This document shows, piece after piece, positions 30,128 through 39,291 of a DNA stretch of 64,000 nucleotides; position 1 is the first letter of the stretch, and each line of letters begins with the position of its first letter. Source of the stretch: Eubacterium multiforme. GTDB lineage: Bacteria > Bacillota > Clostridia > Clostridiales > Clostridiaceae. Position numbers and translations under genes: made by a program. The DNA is taken from assembly GCF_030813415.1 (NCBI RefSeq), contig NZ_JAUSUF010000012.1, positions 36,622 through 100,621 on the forward strand. The letters are read 5' to 3'. The notes under the pieces are model-generated. The model did no database searches, was not told the DNA's origin, and worked only from the letters and a program-made list of their open reading frames with translations.

Positions 30128-31072
30128 TTATTTTCTAAAACTCATTGCTTTTTTCGCTTTTTCAGCTACATTTTTAGCAGTTAGTCCATAGGCTTCTAAT
30201 AATTCATTTGGTTTTCCACTTTCACCAAAAGTATCTTGTACTCCAACCTTTAATACAGGTACTGGATACTCTTCTGTTAAAACTTCTGAAACAGCTGATC
30301 CAAGTCCACCAATTATGCTATGTTCTTCTGCTGTAACTATAGCTCCTGTTTCCTTTGCAGCTTTAACTAAGATTTCTCTATCTATTGGTTTTAAAGTATG
30401 TATGTTAATTACTCTTGCTTTAATTCCTTCTTCTGCTAAAATCTCTGCTGCCTCTAAAGCTACATCAACCATTATTCCTGTAGCAACTAATGTTACATCA
30501 TTTCCTTCTTTTAAAGTAACACCTTTTCCTAATTCAAACTTGTAAGTGTCTTTATCATTTATAATATTAACAGCTGCTCTTCCAAGTCTTACATAACAAG
30601 GTCCGTTAAATTCAGCAACAGCCTTTATTACTGCATCAGTTTCAACTCCATCACATGGATTTATAACTGTCATATTTGGTATGCTTCTCATTAATGATAA
30701 ATCTTCAATAGCTTGGTGTGATGCTCCATCTTCACCAACTGTTAATCCTGCATGAGTTGCACAAATTTTTACATTTAATCTTGGATAGCAAATTGAATTT
30801 CTTATTTGTTCAAAAGCTCTTCCTGCTGCAAACATAGCAAATGTACTTACAAATGGAATTTTTCCGCAAGTTGACATACCAGCTGCAACTCCCATCATAT
30901 TTCCTTCTGCTATTCCCATATTAAAAAATCTTTCAGGTGCAACAGCTTTAAAATCTGCAGTCTTTGTTGATTTTGAAAGGTCAGCATCTAATACAACTAC
31001 ATCTTTATTCATTGCTGCTAAATCTTTAAGTGCTTTTCCATATGCTTCTCTTGTGGCCATTTTGTTACTCAT
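30128..31072 (-). CDS. Transketolase, C-terminal subunit
   Basis: This 314-residue protein carries the pyrimidine-binding and C-terminal domains of transketolase (GMAEGNMMGVAAGMS, THAGLTVGEDGASHQAIEDL, YVRLGR, and the final transketolase_C block TAEEHSIIGGLGSAVSEVL). It works with the N-terminal subunit encoded next to it as a split enzyme of the non-oxidative pentose phosphate pathway. The longest frame begins with a TTG inside the ribosome binding site. GGAGGGG lies nine bases before the ATG at 31070-31072, so I begin there. This leaves one base between the two genes rather than an overlap. Confidence 0.93.
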   Translation of the reverse strand: MSNKMATREAYGKALKDLAAMNKDVVVLDADLSKSTKTADFKAVAPERFFNMGIAEGNMMGVAAGMSTCGKIPFVSTFAMFAAGRAFEQIRNSICYPRLNVKICATHAGLTVGEDGASHQAIEDLSLMRSIPNMTVINPCDGVETDAVIKAVAEFNGPCYVRLGRAAVNIINDKDTYKFELGKGVTLKEGNDVTLVATGIMVDVALEAAEILAEEGIKARVINIHTLKPIDREILVKAAKETGAIVTAEEHSIIGGLGSAVSEVLTEEYPVPVLKVGVQDTFGESGKPNELLEAYGLTAKNVAEKAKKAMSFRK

Positions 31073-31073
31073 A

Positions 31074-31898
31074 TTATTCTTCCCCTCCAATTTCTTTTAA
31101 AGCCTGTTCACATTGCTCTTTATTAGGAGCACTTCCATGCCAGCTTGCTTGATTTTCCATAAATGAAACGCCTTTTCCCTTTACAGTTTTACAAACAACT
31201 GCTGTTGGTTGTCCTTTATGGTTTTTAGCTTTTTCAATAGCTTCTAAAATTTCATCATAGTTATGTCCATCTATAACTAATACATTCCATCCGAAAGCTT
31301 CAAATTTCTTATCTATTGGACAAGGATTCATTACAGTTGTAATATCTCCATCAATTTGAAGTCCATTGAAATCTATAAATATTGTTAAATTATCTAATTT
31401 ATATTGTGCACCAGCCATTGCTGCTTCCCACACTTGGCCTTCTTCTAATTCTCCATCTCCAAGTACTGAATAAACTCTATAATCTTTATTATCAGCCTTT
31501 CCTGCAATAGCCATTCCTACAGCTGCTGATACTCCTTGACCTAACGAACCAGTTGACATGTCAATTCCTGGTAAATCATTCATATTAGGATGTCCTTGAA
31601 GTCTTGATCCAAATTTTCTTAAAGTCATTAATTCCTTAGGATCAAAAAATCCTCTTCTTGCTAAAACACTATATAATAATGGTGCTGCATGACCTTTTGA
31701 TAGAACAAATCTATCTCTATCTTCCATCTTAGGGTTTTTTGGATCTATATTCATCTCATTAAAGAATAATGTAGTTACAATATCAGTTGCTGATAATGAT
31801 CCACCTGGATGTCCTGAAGCTGATTCTGTTAACATTGATACTATATCTTTTCTTATGATTTTAGCTGTATCCATAAGCTCTTGTTTATTTTTTTTCAT
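31074..31898 (-). CDS. Transketolase, N-terminal subunit
   Basis: This 274-residue protein is the thiamine-pyrophosphate (PP) half of a split transketolase. It shows SASGHPGGSLSATDI, DRFVLSKGHAAPLLYSVL and the TPP/Mg-binding GDGELEEGQVWEA (about residues 155-167). It transfers two-carbon ketol units between sugar phosphates together with the C-terminal subunit. Start is ATG behind GGGAGGATAT. The upstream region carries near-consensus promoter elements and a 13-bp interrupted inverted repeat (32013-32076). Confidence 0.94.
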   Translation of the reverse strand: MKKNKQELMDTAKIIRKDIVSMLTESASGHPGGSLSATDIVTTLFFNEMNIDPKNPKMEDRDRFVLSKGHAAPLLYSVLARRGFFDPKELMTLRKFGSRLQGHPNMNDLPGIDMSTGSLGQGVSAAVGMAIAGKADNKDYRVYSVLGDGELEEGQVWEAAMAGAQYKLDNLTIFIDFNGLQIDGDITTVMNPCPIDKKFEAFGWNVLVIDGHNYDEILEAIEKAKNHKGQPTAVVCKTVKGKGVSFMENQASWHGSAPNKEQCEQALKEIGGEE

Positions 31899-32012
31899 TT
31901 CATATCCTCCCAGTAATTAATTTAACAATTTATAGATTTATTTTTCCGTTATTTCCGACTTTTATTTTATCACATATTTCCCTCTTTGTATACATTATAA
32001 TATACGCTATTT

Positions 32013-32076
32013 AGCAATAGTGTTGTATATTTAACAGTATAGTATACACTATATTAAATAGTGCAACACTTTTGCT
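32013..32076. repeat. Interrupted inverted repeat upstream of transketolase
   Basis: AGCAATAGTGTTG (32013-32025) and CAACACTTTTGCT (32064-32076) match in 12 of 13 positions. The sequence between contains smaller nested repeats around GTATAC (CAGTATAGTATACACTATA). It lies in the untranslated region before the transketolase operon, where an operator is possible. A TAAAAT -10 with a weak TATACA -35 lies closer to the gene. Confidence 0.6.
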
Positions 32077-32124
32077 CATTTAACCCAAATCCACACCTAA
32101 TTAATGGATGTTATACACAAATAA

Positions 32125-32156
32125 AAGCTACCCAAATGTAAACATTTGCGTAGCTT
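32125..32156 (-). terminator. Terminator after mazF
   Basis: AAGCTAC-GCAAATG pairs with CATTTGG-GTAGCTT with one mismatch across a TTTA loop, then TTATTT follows on the minus strand. Confidence 0.8.
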
Positions 32157-32182
32157 ATTTAAAAACTTTTTTATTTATTATT

Positions 32183-32536
32183 TTAAATTAGATTTAAACT
32201 TATTAATAAAGCTCTATTTACTTTATTCATGTCTTCATCTGTCATATGTCCTATTTTTTCTTTAAGTCTTCTTTTATCCAAAGTTCTAACTTGCTCTAAA
32301 AGAACAACTGAATCTCTATTTAATCCATACTCTTCAGAAGAAATCTCAACATGAGTAGGTAACTTAGCCTTATTAATTTGTGATGTAATAGCCGCAACGA
32401 TAACTGTAGGGCTATATCTATTTCCTATATCATTTTGAATTATTATTACAGGTCTGATACCACCTTGCTCCGATCCTATAACCGGACTTAAATCGGCATA
32501 AAATATATCGCCTCTTTTTACTACCATAGTCGTCAT
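32183..32536 (-). CDS. mazF: MazF-type endoribonuclease toxin
   Basis: This 117-residue protein is a MazF/NdoA toxin that cleaves single-stranded RNA. The fold shows [21 protein letters not shown] at the N-terminus, RPVIIIQND, the catalytic-region [10 protein letters not shown], and [13 protein letters not shown]. The open frame begins nine codons earlier, inside the antitoxin gene. I use the ATG at 32534-32536, eight bases after the mazE stop and behind GAGAGTGATA. This gives the family-typical N-terminus [12 protein letters not shown]. It forms a toxin-antitoxin pair with the gene just upstream. Confidence 0.95.
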   Translation of the reverse strand: MTTMVVKRGDIFYADLSPVIGSEQGGIRPVIIIQNDIGNRYSPTVIVAAITSQINKAKLPTHVEISSEEYGLNRDSVVLLEQVRTLDKRRLKEKIGHMTDEDMNKVNRALLISLNLI

Positions 32537-32544
32537 AAGAATTA

Positions 32545-32772
32545 TCACTCTCCGCAAAGCCATGTCTCATAATCATTAACATCATCTAGTTCACATTCAG
32601 TCATAATAGCTAACTTTAAATTGAGAACAGCCATATCTTCATATCCTTTTTTCATAAGCCTTTCTCTCTCTTCACTATTTTGTTTGTCTATATATACTAT
32701 TAAATTTTCGCTATTATATTTACAATTATTTTTTTCTAGATACATTTTTATTAATTCCTCTTGACATGACAT
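32545..32772 (-). CDS. mazE: MazE-type antitoxin
   Basis: This 75-residue protein is a CopG/ribbon-helix-helix-like antitoxin of the Firmicute MazE (EndoAI/NdoAI) type. It shows [17 protein letters not shown] in the central part and an acidic C-terminal tail ([12 protein letters not shown]) that typically wraps around MazF. The ATG follows GGGAGGAATTATC. A consensus promoter lies 40 bases upstream (32816-32845). In many Firmicutes an alanine racemase gene precedes mazE; here a 660-base gene-free stretch does. Confidence 0.92.
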   Translation of the reverse strand: MSCQEELIKMYLEKNNCKYNSENLIVYIDKQNSEERERLMKKGYEDMAVLNLKLAIMTECELDDVNDYETWLCGE

Positions 32773-33433
32773 GATAATTCCTCCCTATTAAAAAAAGAGT
32801 CCTATGTATATTTAAATTATATATAAAAATATGTCATTATGTCAAAGGATTTGTCACATTTGTTTTAATTTGTTCTAATTTTTCTTAAATTATAAATAAT
32901 TTCCAGTATATATATTCCACTATTTTATAAGCAATACGACTTTATTTTCATGTTGATATTAATTACATTACTTACCATACAGTATGCATATTTTTTTAAT
33001 CTCAATTAAATTTTCTAATTCAATGTTAATGCTTGGCTTTATTTTTTTATTTTTTTAACTTATTTTAATAAGTAAGTTTCTAAATTACTATTTTTCATAC
33101 AATAATATAAAATACTATCTGTAAAAAATTTATACAGTTATTATTTATATATCTTTTCATATGTTTATTATTTAGTCCCTTTATAGCCTTGTAATTATTT
33201 CATTATTATTTTTCTATATACCCTATGTTTATCTAGTAAACCTATTAATAATCCCCTTAAGTTTACCTTCTTTTATCTGTGTCTTCTACTATAAGTAAGA
33301 ATTTTTCTGCTCTACTAAATTAGTAGTCTAAAAATATGTATTTTTGCAATTTTTACTTTTGTATTGCAATTTTTCAAAGCATTTTTTAACTTAAGTTACC
33401 CGTAACCAATCATCTTTAAATCACCTCTTAAAA
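32773..33433. other. 660-base gene-free interval where alr is usually found
   Basis: Apart from the mazE promoter I find no coding potential; minus-strand frames are cut by frequent stops. Small structures are a CTACTAA-A-TTAGTAG inverted repeat (33315-33329), a direct repeat of TGCAATTTTT, and a five-codon ORF (ATG ATT GGT TAC GGG TAA, near 33384-33401) behind AGAGGTGA. The latter might be the start of a lost gene. Confidence 0.6.
32816..32845 (-). promoter_or_regulatory. mazEF promoter
   Basis: TTGACA (32840-32845) and TATAAT (32816-32821) are both perfect on the minus strand with an 18-base spacer, 44 bases before the mazE ATG. Confidence 0.85.
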
Positions 33434-34099
33434 CTAGCCAACTTTAAAATGTTCTTCTAAATTTTTATTTATCTTAAGGAACTCCCTATATTCTATTTTA
33501 ACTCTTTCTTTTCCTTCATTATCGTAAATTTTTATTAACATTGGCTCTCTTTTGGACTTATTTATATACAAAGTTGCTTTGTCAAGGTGATTATTGTTAA
33601 ATATAAGTTCAAAATTTACTTTTAGATATTCTAAATCTCCCCATTCATCTTTTCCTTCTTCTAACTTTACAATAGGATTATTAAAGATTTCTTTCATAGT
33701 TGCTAAAGTGTAAAATTTATCTAAGTCCCTTTTTACTTCATAGCTTTCATTCTTTTTGTTATATATCATTTTTATATAATCATCTTTATATATCTTAGTA
33801 ATATCTTCTCCAAAATCAATTCTTGTTCCATAATCTTTACTAAATAAAACTTTAGTTTTATCAGTATATGTTCCTCTGTTATTCATTATTGTATATTCAA
33901 CAATAGATTCATAACTTTTCATATTTTTTACATCTTCCAAAATCTCTTCATTTGTTGGCATTGCAACATGTCTAAAGGATATTACTAATATCATTGATAT
34001 AAATGGTATTATCATTAAAATAGTAATACATATTTTCTTTTTTAAATTTATATTGTTAGTTTTTTTGTTTTTACTTTTTAATCTCTCTAAAAATTTCAT
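33434..34099 (-). CDS. LolA/GerS-like extracytoplasmic protein
   Basis: This 221-residue protein has a charged N-terminus, one membrane segment (about 25-47) and an extracellular beta-rich domain of the LolA type (outer-membrane lipoprotein-sorting-like), with IKMIYNKKNESYEV and YINKSKREPMLIKIYDNEGKERVKIEY. It lacks a lipobox cysteine, so it seems membrane-anchored rather than a lipoprotein. Clostridial proteins of this kind include GerS, needed for spore cortex hydrolysis in C. difficile. The same chromosomal context (next to alr in other species) makes GerS-like a reasonable guess, not a firm call. The ATG follows GGAGGAATT. Confidence 0.65.
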   Translation of the reverse strand: MKFLERLKSKNKKTNNINLKKKICITILMIIPFISMILVISFRHVAMPTNEEILEDVKNMKSYESIVEYTIMNNRGTYTDKTKVLFSKDYGTRIDFGEDITKIYKDDYIKMIYNKKNESYEVKRDLDKFYTLATMKEIFNNPIVKLEEGKDEWGDLEYLKVNFELIFNNNHLDKATLYINKSKREPMLIKIYDNEGKERVKIEYREFLKINKNLEEHFKVG

Positions 34100-34160
34100 A
34101 ATTCCTCCAAAGCTTAATTACTCATTAATACACTAATATTAAACTTTGGATAATTTTATT

Positions 34161-35660
34161 CTACTTTTCACATAATTTTTCTATTGTTTTAGGTAATTCA
34201 TTTATTATATCTCTTGCATTTACAATATACCTTTCCTTTGAAAGCTCATCCCCTATAAAACCATGAACATAAGCTCCTAAAAGTGTACCTTGTAATAAAC
34301 TCAAGCCTTGTCCTACAAATGAGGTTATAATACCAGTTAGACAGTCCCCCATTCCACCTGATGCCATTTTGCTATTTCCAGTTGGATTTATAAATACTTT
34401 TTCTCCATCTGTAATGACTGTATTATATCCTTTTAATAAAACTATAATATTATTTTCCTTTGCAAATTTTTTTGCCACATCTATTCTATTTGACTCAACA
34501 TATGATATAGTACTTCCTATAAGTCTTGCCATTTCCCCTGGATGTGGAGTTATTATTGTTCTTCCCTTTAGCTCATTAAGAAGCTCTTTATTTTCGCTTA
34601 TAATATTTAGAGCATCAGCATCTAAAACTAAATTACAGCTAGTTTCATCTACTATTTTCTTTAATATAATCTTACTGTTTTCTGATAAGCTAAATCCTGG
34701 TCCACAGGCTATAATATCAAAATTAGTTAAACTTTTAATATCTTTATAACTTAAATATTCTTGAATCATAGCTTCAGTTAATCTTCCCTTTAATGCTTCT
34801 CCTGCATCTTTATGAGTTAATAATGTTACAAGTCCACTTCCAGTTCTAACACAAGCTTCTGTTGTTATAAATGCTGCACCACAATATTTTTCACTACCTG
34901 CAACTATTAATACCTTTCCATAATTTCCTTTATGTCCTCTTTTATCTCTTATTGGAATCATAGCTTTATATCTATTATTTGATAGTATGTAAGTTTTTTC
35001 ACTATTTTCTTTCTTTACAAAGTCTGGAATATCAATATTTACTACTTTTATTTCTCCAACAAATTCTACTGCTTTATTAGATATAAAGCCCTTTTTTATA
35101 ACTTCTACAGAACAAGTTATATTAGCCTTTATGCAAATTCCAAGAACTTCTCCTGTATCTGAATCTAATCCTGAAGGAATATCTATTGAAACTATATAGT
35201 TTGAATATTTATTAATTAAATTTATTACTTCTTTATAGATACCCTTTATTTCTCTATTTAGTCCTATTCCAAAAATAGAATCTATTATATAGTCACCTTT
35301 AGATACTTTTTCTATTATGCTAGGTTTTATGTCTTCTGTATTTTCTATATTAAATACTGGTATGTTTAATGAATTTATTATGTTTAAATTTATTTTTGTT
35401 TCTTCACTTAACTTTTTTATATTTCCAACTAAAATTACTTCTACATCTTTTTTAAGGAGCCATAATTTTCTTGCAACAGCTAATCCATCTCCACCATTAT
35501 TTCCAGTTCCACAAAAAACAATTACTTTATTACCTAAGTTTTTAATTATTTCAACTATTCCATTTGCTGCATTTTCCATTAAAACTATTGATGGAATTCC
35601 AATATTATTAATAGTGTAATTATCTATATTTTTGCATCCTATTCTGCTTAAAATCTCCAT
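34161..35660 (-). CDS. nnr: Bifunctional NAD(P)HX epimerase / ADP-dependent dehydratase
   Basis: This 499-residue protein fuses two repair enzymes for hydrated NAD(P)H. The N-terminal half (about 1-215, YjeF_N) is the epimerase, with VFCGTGNNGGDGLAVAR and SIDIPSGLDSDTG. The C-terminal half (about 225-495) is the ATP/ADP-dependent dehydratase of the ribokinase-like fold, with GHKGNYGKVLIVAGS, IITPHPGEMARL and the catalytic NPTGNSKMASGGMGDCLTGII. The ATG follows AGGAGGTGTAATAAA. It directly follows acpS, four bases away, a usual Firmicute arrangement. Confidence 0.95.
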   Translation of the reverse strand: MEILSRIGCKNIDNYTINNIGIPSIVLMENAANGIVEIIKNLGNKVIVFCGTGNNGGDGLAVARKLWLLKKDVEVILVGNIKKLSEETKINLNIINSLNIPVFNIENTEDIKPSIIEKVSKGDYIIDSIFGIGLNREIKGIYKEVINLINKYSNYIVSIDIPSGLDSDTGEVLGICIKANITCSVEVIKKGFISNKAVEFVGEIKVVNIDIPDFVKKENSEKTYILSNNRYKAMIPIRDKRGHKGNYGKVLIVAGSEKYCGAAFITTEACVRTGSGLVTLLTHKDAGEALKGRLTEAMIQEYLSYKDIKSLTNFDIIACGPGFSLSENSKIILKKIVDETSCNLVLDADALNIISENKELLNELKGRTIITPHPGEMARLIGSTISYVESNRIDVAKKFAKENNIIVLLKGYNTVITDGEKVFINPTGNSKMASGGMGDCLTGIITSFVGQGLSLLQGTLLGAYVHGFIGDELSKERYIVNARDIINELPKTIEKLCEK

Positions 35661-35664
35661 TTTA

Positions 35665-36036
35665 TTACACCTCCTCTATTACAACAAAAGCAATAGCAGT
35701 ATCATTATTATGAGATATACTAGCATGAAGTTTTATATTTTTTATTCCTATTAAATCAATTATTTTTTTACTTAAAATAACTTCTGGTTTTCCAAGTGAA
35801 TTTCTTAAAACTTCAATATCATTAAAAGCAAATCCTCTAACACCTGTACCTAAAGCTTTACTTACAGCTTCTTTAACTGCAAAAGATCCTGCAATAGTTT
35901 CTCCATTAAATTTTCTATCTTTTAAAAATTCTCTTTCTCTTTCAGTAAACATTCTTTCCATAAAATTAGAATTTCTATTTACTGCCCTTTCAACTCTTTC
36001 TATCTCAATAATATCAGTACCTATTCCTAATATCAT
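35665..36036 (-). CDS. acpS: Holo-[acyl-carrier-protein] synthase
   Basis: This 123-residue phosphopantetheinyl transferase moves the 4'-phosphopantetheine of CoA onto acyl carrier protein for fatty acid synthesis. Hallmarks are GIGTDIIEIERVERA with the metal-binding aspartate near residue 8, SFAVKEAVSKALGTG with the second metal ligand (E at about 57), and SISHNNDTAIAFVV at the end. Length is typical. It is followed immediately by nnr, and preceded by a DUF6514-like gene 77 bases away. Confidence 0.95.
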   Translation of the reverse strand: MILGIGTDIIEIERVERAVNRNSNFMERMFTEREREFLKDRKFNGETIAGSFAVKEAVSKALGTGVRGFAFNDIEVLRNSLGKPEVILSKKIIDLIGIKNIKLHASISHNNDTAIAFVVIEEV

Positions 36037-36113
36037 AATAATTCATCCTTTCTATATTCAATACATTTCTTTAAAATATATTTTACTATACTTTAAGGAT
36101 GTTTGTTTTTTTA

Positions 36114-36449
36114 TTAAGCTCTCATTACACTTAAATCATCAAATTGTACATCTTTAAAATCATTAACATACTCATCAACAAATGGCCCTATTATATCAAT
36201 TAAATGAATAGGTGATACTTGATTTTCATAAAGCATCTTTAACAAATTGATAACCTTTTCTTTTATAGGTGATATAAGCTCTACTGAGTCTTTAAAAGAA
36301 TCAATAACTAAATCACCTTTATAATCAATTCTTTCTACTTCAACACCAAAAATCTCATCCTTTCCAATTAAAATTTTTGTAAGCTTGTACTCATATTTTC
36401 TTTGGATACCATTTGTAGTTCTTAAAAATTCAAAATTCTCTTTATTCAT
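36114..36449 (-). CDS. DUF6514-like small protein
   Basis: This 111-residue soluble protein resembles clostridial DUF6514 proteins, with KYEYKLTKILIGKDEIFGVEVER and a helical C-terminus (IDIIGPFVDEYVNDF). The function is unknown. The open frame extends eight codons upstream, but AAGGGGGA lies six bases before the ATG at 36447-36449, so I start there. Between it and the convergent end of the GT2 operon lies a 19-base sequence nearly identical to a Spo0A-box pair at abrB (36634-36652), so sporulation control is possible. Confidence 0.7.
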   Translation of the reverse strand: MNKENFEFLRTTNGIQRKYEYKLTKILIGKDEIFGVEVERIDYKGDLVIDSFKDSVELISPIKEKVINLLKMLYENQVSPIHLIDIIGPFVDEYVNDFKDVQFDDLSVMRA

Positions 36450-36633
36450 ATTTAATCCCCCTTCATAACCCATAAATACTTCCTTCAGTAAAAATATATC
36501 ATATTTAATATGTGAAATATGTCAAAGGATGTTTAGTTAAACATTTTTTTATTGACATCTTTCGTAAATTTCATACTTTATCCTTATATTTAAATAAGTT
36601 AAAGTATTAATATTTATATTAAATTCCATATTA

Positions 36634-36652
36634 TTGTCGATTATTGCTGAAT
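36634..36652. promoter_or_regulatory. Spo0A-box-like tandem site
   Basis: TTGTCGATTATTGCTGAAT contains TGTCGAT and, ten bases on, TGCTGAA. It matches 17 of 19 positions of the site at 57691-57709 in the abrB leader. It lies in the region between the DUF6514-like gene and the GT2 operon. Confidence 0.45.
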
Positions 36653-36718
36653 TTAAATTAGCATTAATTTTTAATCAATATACCAATATATAGGAATTCT
36701 TTTGCATTTGTTTTTTTG

Positions 36719-38146
36719 CTAAATTACATCACTATTTAAATTTTTACTTTCATTTAAATAATCTATTCTTTGTATTTTTTCCCATTCAAATTTTCTTCTT
36801 TTATATGATATAATTCCCATTATTCTGTAAAAAGAACAAAGTTGTCTATATCCAAATGACTCAAAAAAACTAAAAATTATAAGTTTTATTATTGTTCTTA
36901 TCTTCACTATATCTTTAAACATATATCCTTCTAATATTATTGATGCTGTAGACAATATAAAACTATAAGTTATATACATAAACATAAAAGTTTTAAAAAA
37001 ATCCCAGTTTATTATCCCTATTGAATAACTTAAAACCATCACAACTAAACCAATAACTTCTATTACACAAGATAACATTTCATATATTACATAATAAATA
37101 AATGAAAATAGACCAACTATTCCATATTTAATATTTAAAAATATATATTTATGACTTAATAGACTTTGAATAAGTCCAATATGCCATCTCTTTCTTTGAT
37201 TTTTTAAATCCTTATATCTTTCTGGAACTTCAGACCAGCATATAGCATTAGGTGCATACTGAACCTTATAATCTACTCTATTTTTTCTGTAAAAGGAATG
37301 GAGTTTAACTATTAAATCCATATCTTCTCCAATAGAACCTAAACTGTAACCACCAACATTTATAACTGCCTGTTTTTTAAAAAGCCCAAAGGCTCCTGAT
37401 ATTATTAAGTTGCCATTAAATCTATTAAATAGAATTCTATTTACCAAAAATACCCTGTAATATTCTATAAATTGAAAGATTACTATAAATTTTCTTGGTG
37501 TTTTAAGTTTCTTCACTTTTCCATCTTCTATTATTGCACTATTAGATCCCTTTATATTTCCACCTACTGCAATAGTTCTATCATCTTCTATTATTGGTTC
37601 CATTATATTTTTTAAAGAATTTTCTTGAAGCATTGAATCTGCATCCAGTGATACAAAATATGGATATTTAGAAATATTTATACCTAAATTTAAAGCATCA
37701 GCTTTTCCTCCATTATCTTTATTTACAAGAGTTATTTTTGTTCCACCTTCACTTTCATATATATCAATTGGATCTTTACAGTTAACAACTCGTCTTATTG
37801 GTCTTTCAATCTTTTTCAAATTAAATTCTTCTATAATTCTCTTTTTTGTATCATCCTTTGAACCATCATTTACTATAATTATTTCAAAGATAGGATAATC
37901 TAATTTTTTTAATGATTTAATACAATTTATTATAGTTTTTTCTTCATTATATGCTGGAACAATTACTGATATAGGCATATAATTTTTGTCTTTTTCTATT
38001 TTTATTATGTTTTTAAATCTTCTTTTTACAATGTAATTATTCATATTTATAATTGAATATATTGTAGATATAAAAAATATTATTGAATATATGAAAATAT
38101 AATACATAAATAATACATTCATAAAAATAAGTATATTTTTAAACAT
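36719..38146 (-). CDS. Processive family 2 glycosyltransferase
   Basis: This 475-residue membrane glycosyltransferase has an N-terminal membrane segment, a GT-A catalytic domain and four or five C-terminal membrane segments. Catalytic motifs are VIVPAYNEEKT (61-71), NDGS (93-96), DADS (167-170), GED (272-274) and QRKRW (316-320). The last two mark processive polymer synthases such as PgaC, BcsA and hyaluronan synthase. The sugar and polymer cannot be identified. It is the last gene of the VTC-DUF4956-CotH-glycosidase-HEAT operon, 14 bases after the HEAT gene. Confidence 0.85.
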   Translation of the reverse strand: MFKNILIFMNVLFMYYIFIYSIIFFISTIYSIINMNNYIVKRRFKNIIKIEKDKNYMPISVIVPAYNEEKTIINCIKSLKKLDYPIFEIIIVNDGSKDDTKKRIIEEFNLKKIERPIRRVVNCKDPIDIYESEGGTKITLVNKDNGGKADALNLGINISKYPYFVSLDADSMLQENSLKNIMEPIIEDDRTIAVGGNIKGSNSAIIEDGKVKKLKTPRKFIVIFQFIEYYRVFLVNRILFNRFNGNLIISGAFGLFKKQAVINVGGYSLGSIGEDMDLIVKLHSFYRKNRVDYKVQYAPNAICWSEVPERYKDLKNQRKRWHIGLIQSLLSHKYIFLNIKYGIVGLFSFIYYVIYEMLSCVIEVIGLVVMVLSYSIGIINWDFFKTFMFMYITYSFILSTASIILEGYMFKDIVKIRTIIKLIIFSFFESFGYRQLCSFYRIMGIISYKRRKFEWEKIQRIDYLNESKNLNSDVI

Positions 38147-38160
38147 ATTTTCCTCCCATT

Positions 38161-39291
38161 TTAATTTGTAATTGTTAAAGCAGCTTCATAATAAAATTTT
38201 CTACTTTCATCTTCCTTTAACTTCATAGCATAGGATAAAATCTCCCTTGCACCTTCATCTTCATTGTTATAAATATCTTGTACTATTTCCTCTTCTAAGT
38301 TAAAACTTAAAAGAGAATTTGCAGAGTTAAATTTAACATACCAATTTAAATCTGTTATGCTTTCTAATAAAGCCTTAATTACCTTTTCTTCATTATAATT
38401 TTTTAATGTTTTTGCTGTTAATGCTCTAAATTCCCACTCTTTAGATTTTAAATTTAATAGTAATGTATCCTTTGCTTTTTCAAATTTAACATTTTTAAAA
38501 TAGTCTAAAATACTAAGTCTTAACTCTCTATTTTCATCTTCATCCTTTAAAATATTTAAAAGTTTTAAAGATGCCTCTTTAAATTTAGTATTAGAAAAGT
38601 GTTTAACAACTATAGATTTAATTTTTGAATCAAACTTATCAAAATTTGTTAATATTTCTTTATCTAATAAATTCATATCACTTTTAAAGTTATCCATTAT
38701 ATCAATTAATATTTTTTCATTTATATTAAATTTAGTTTTAGATATACTTTCTAGAATTTCTATAAAAACTTTTTTATTACCTATTTTTGATATTGAAGTT
38801 AAAATAGCAAATCTTAAATAGGATGATTTTGTATTTATTACTCTCTTTAAAAAGTTATTTATATAATCCTTATCTAGCCCATATTCTCCTAATAGAGATA
38901 CTATATAAACCTTCTTAATATCATCACTATTTTTAAACTTTTTTATAAGTTTTTTAATATAATCTTGATAATATTCCATATATATTTTTGTAACTTTATA
39001 GTTATCATCTATTGCATTAAATTCTGAAATTGTTTCATTAAATACTTCCTCATATTTTCTTTTTTTAATTTTATTTTTTATACTATCTAATTCATATTCT
39101 TTTAAGTTTTTATGATTCTTTATACTATTTAATTCATAAAGAATTTCTTCTTTAAAGTGCTTTTTTATTTTTTCTTTACTCTTTTCTGTTTTTTTATACA
39201 TATATCCATCAAATACAATATATAAACTTGCACAAAGTATTATATAGACAAAAAATTTTATACTATCAAAAATATATGTTATAAACTCCAT
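38161..39291 (-). CDS. Membrane-anchored HEAT-repeat protein
   Basis: This 376-residue protein has one N-terminal membrane segment (about 9-27), a basic/charged coiled linker, and a series of HEAT-like helical repeats from about residue 130 to the end (VSLLGEYGLDKDYI, EILESISKTKFN, LLNLKSKEWEFRALTAKTLKNYN, LLESITDLNWYVKFNSANSLLSF). HEAT repeats are protein-binding scaffolds. In the operon it lies between the glycosidase-like gene (sharing one base at 39291) and the GT2 gene, so it may assemble the synthase complex. That role is inference. Confidence 0.75.
   Translation of the reverse strand: MEFITYIFDSIKFFVYIILCASLYIVFDGYMYKKTEKSKEKIKKHFKEEILYELNSIKNHKNLKEYELDSIKNKIKKRKYEEVFNETISEFNAIDDNYKVTKIYMEYYQDYIKKLIKKFKNSDDIKKVYIVSLLGEYGLDKDYINNFLKRVINTKSSYLRFAILTSISKIGNKKVFIEILESISKTKFNINEKILIDIMDNFKSDMNLLDKEILTNFDKFDSKIKSIVVKHFSNTKFKEASLKLLNILKDEDENRELRLSILDYFKNVKFEKAKDTLLLNLKSKEWEFRALTAKTLKNYNEEKVIKALLESITDLNWYVKFNSANSLLSFNLEEEIVQDIYNNEDEGAREILSYAMKLKEDESRKFYYEAALTITN

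Noticed and set aside
36529..36551. Hairpin with T run on the plus strand (ATGTTTA-GT-TAAACAT)
   Set aside because: No plus-strand gene ends here, and the stem is short and AT-only, so calling it a terminator is not supported.
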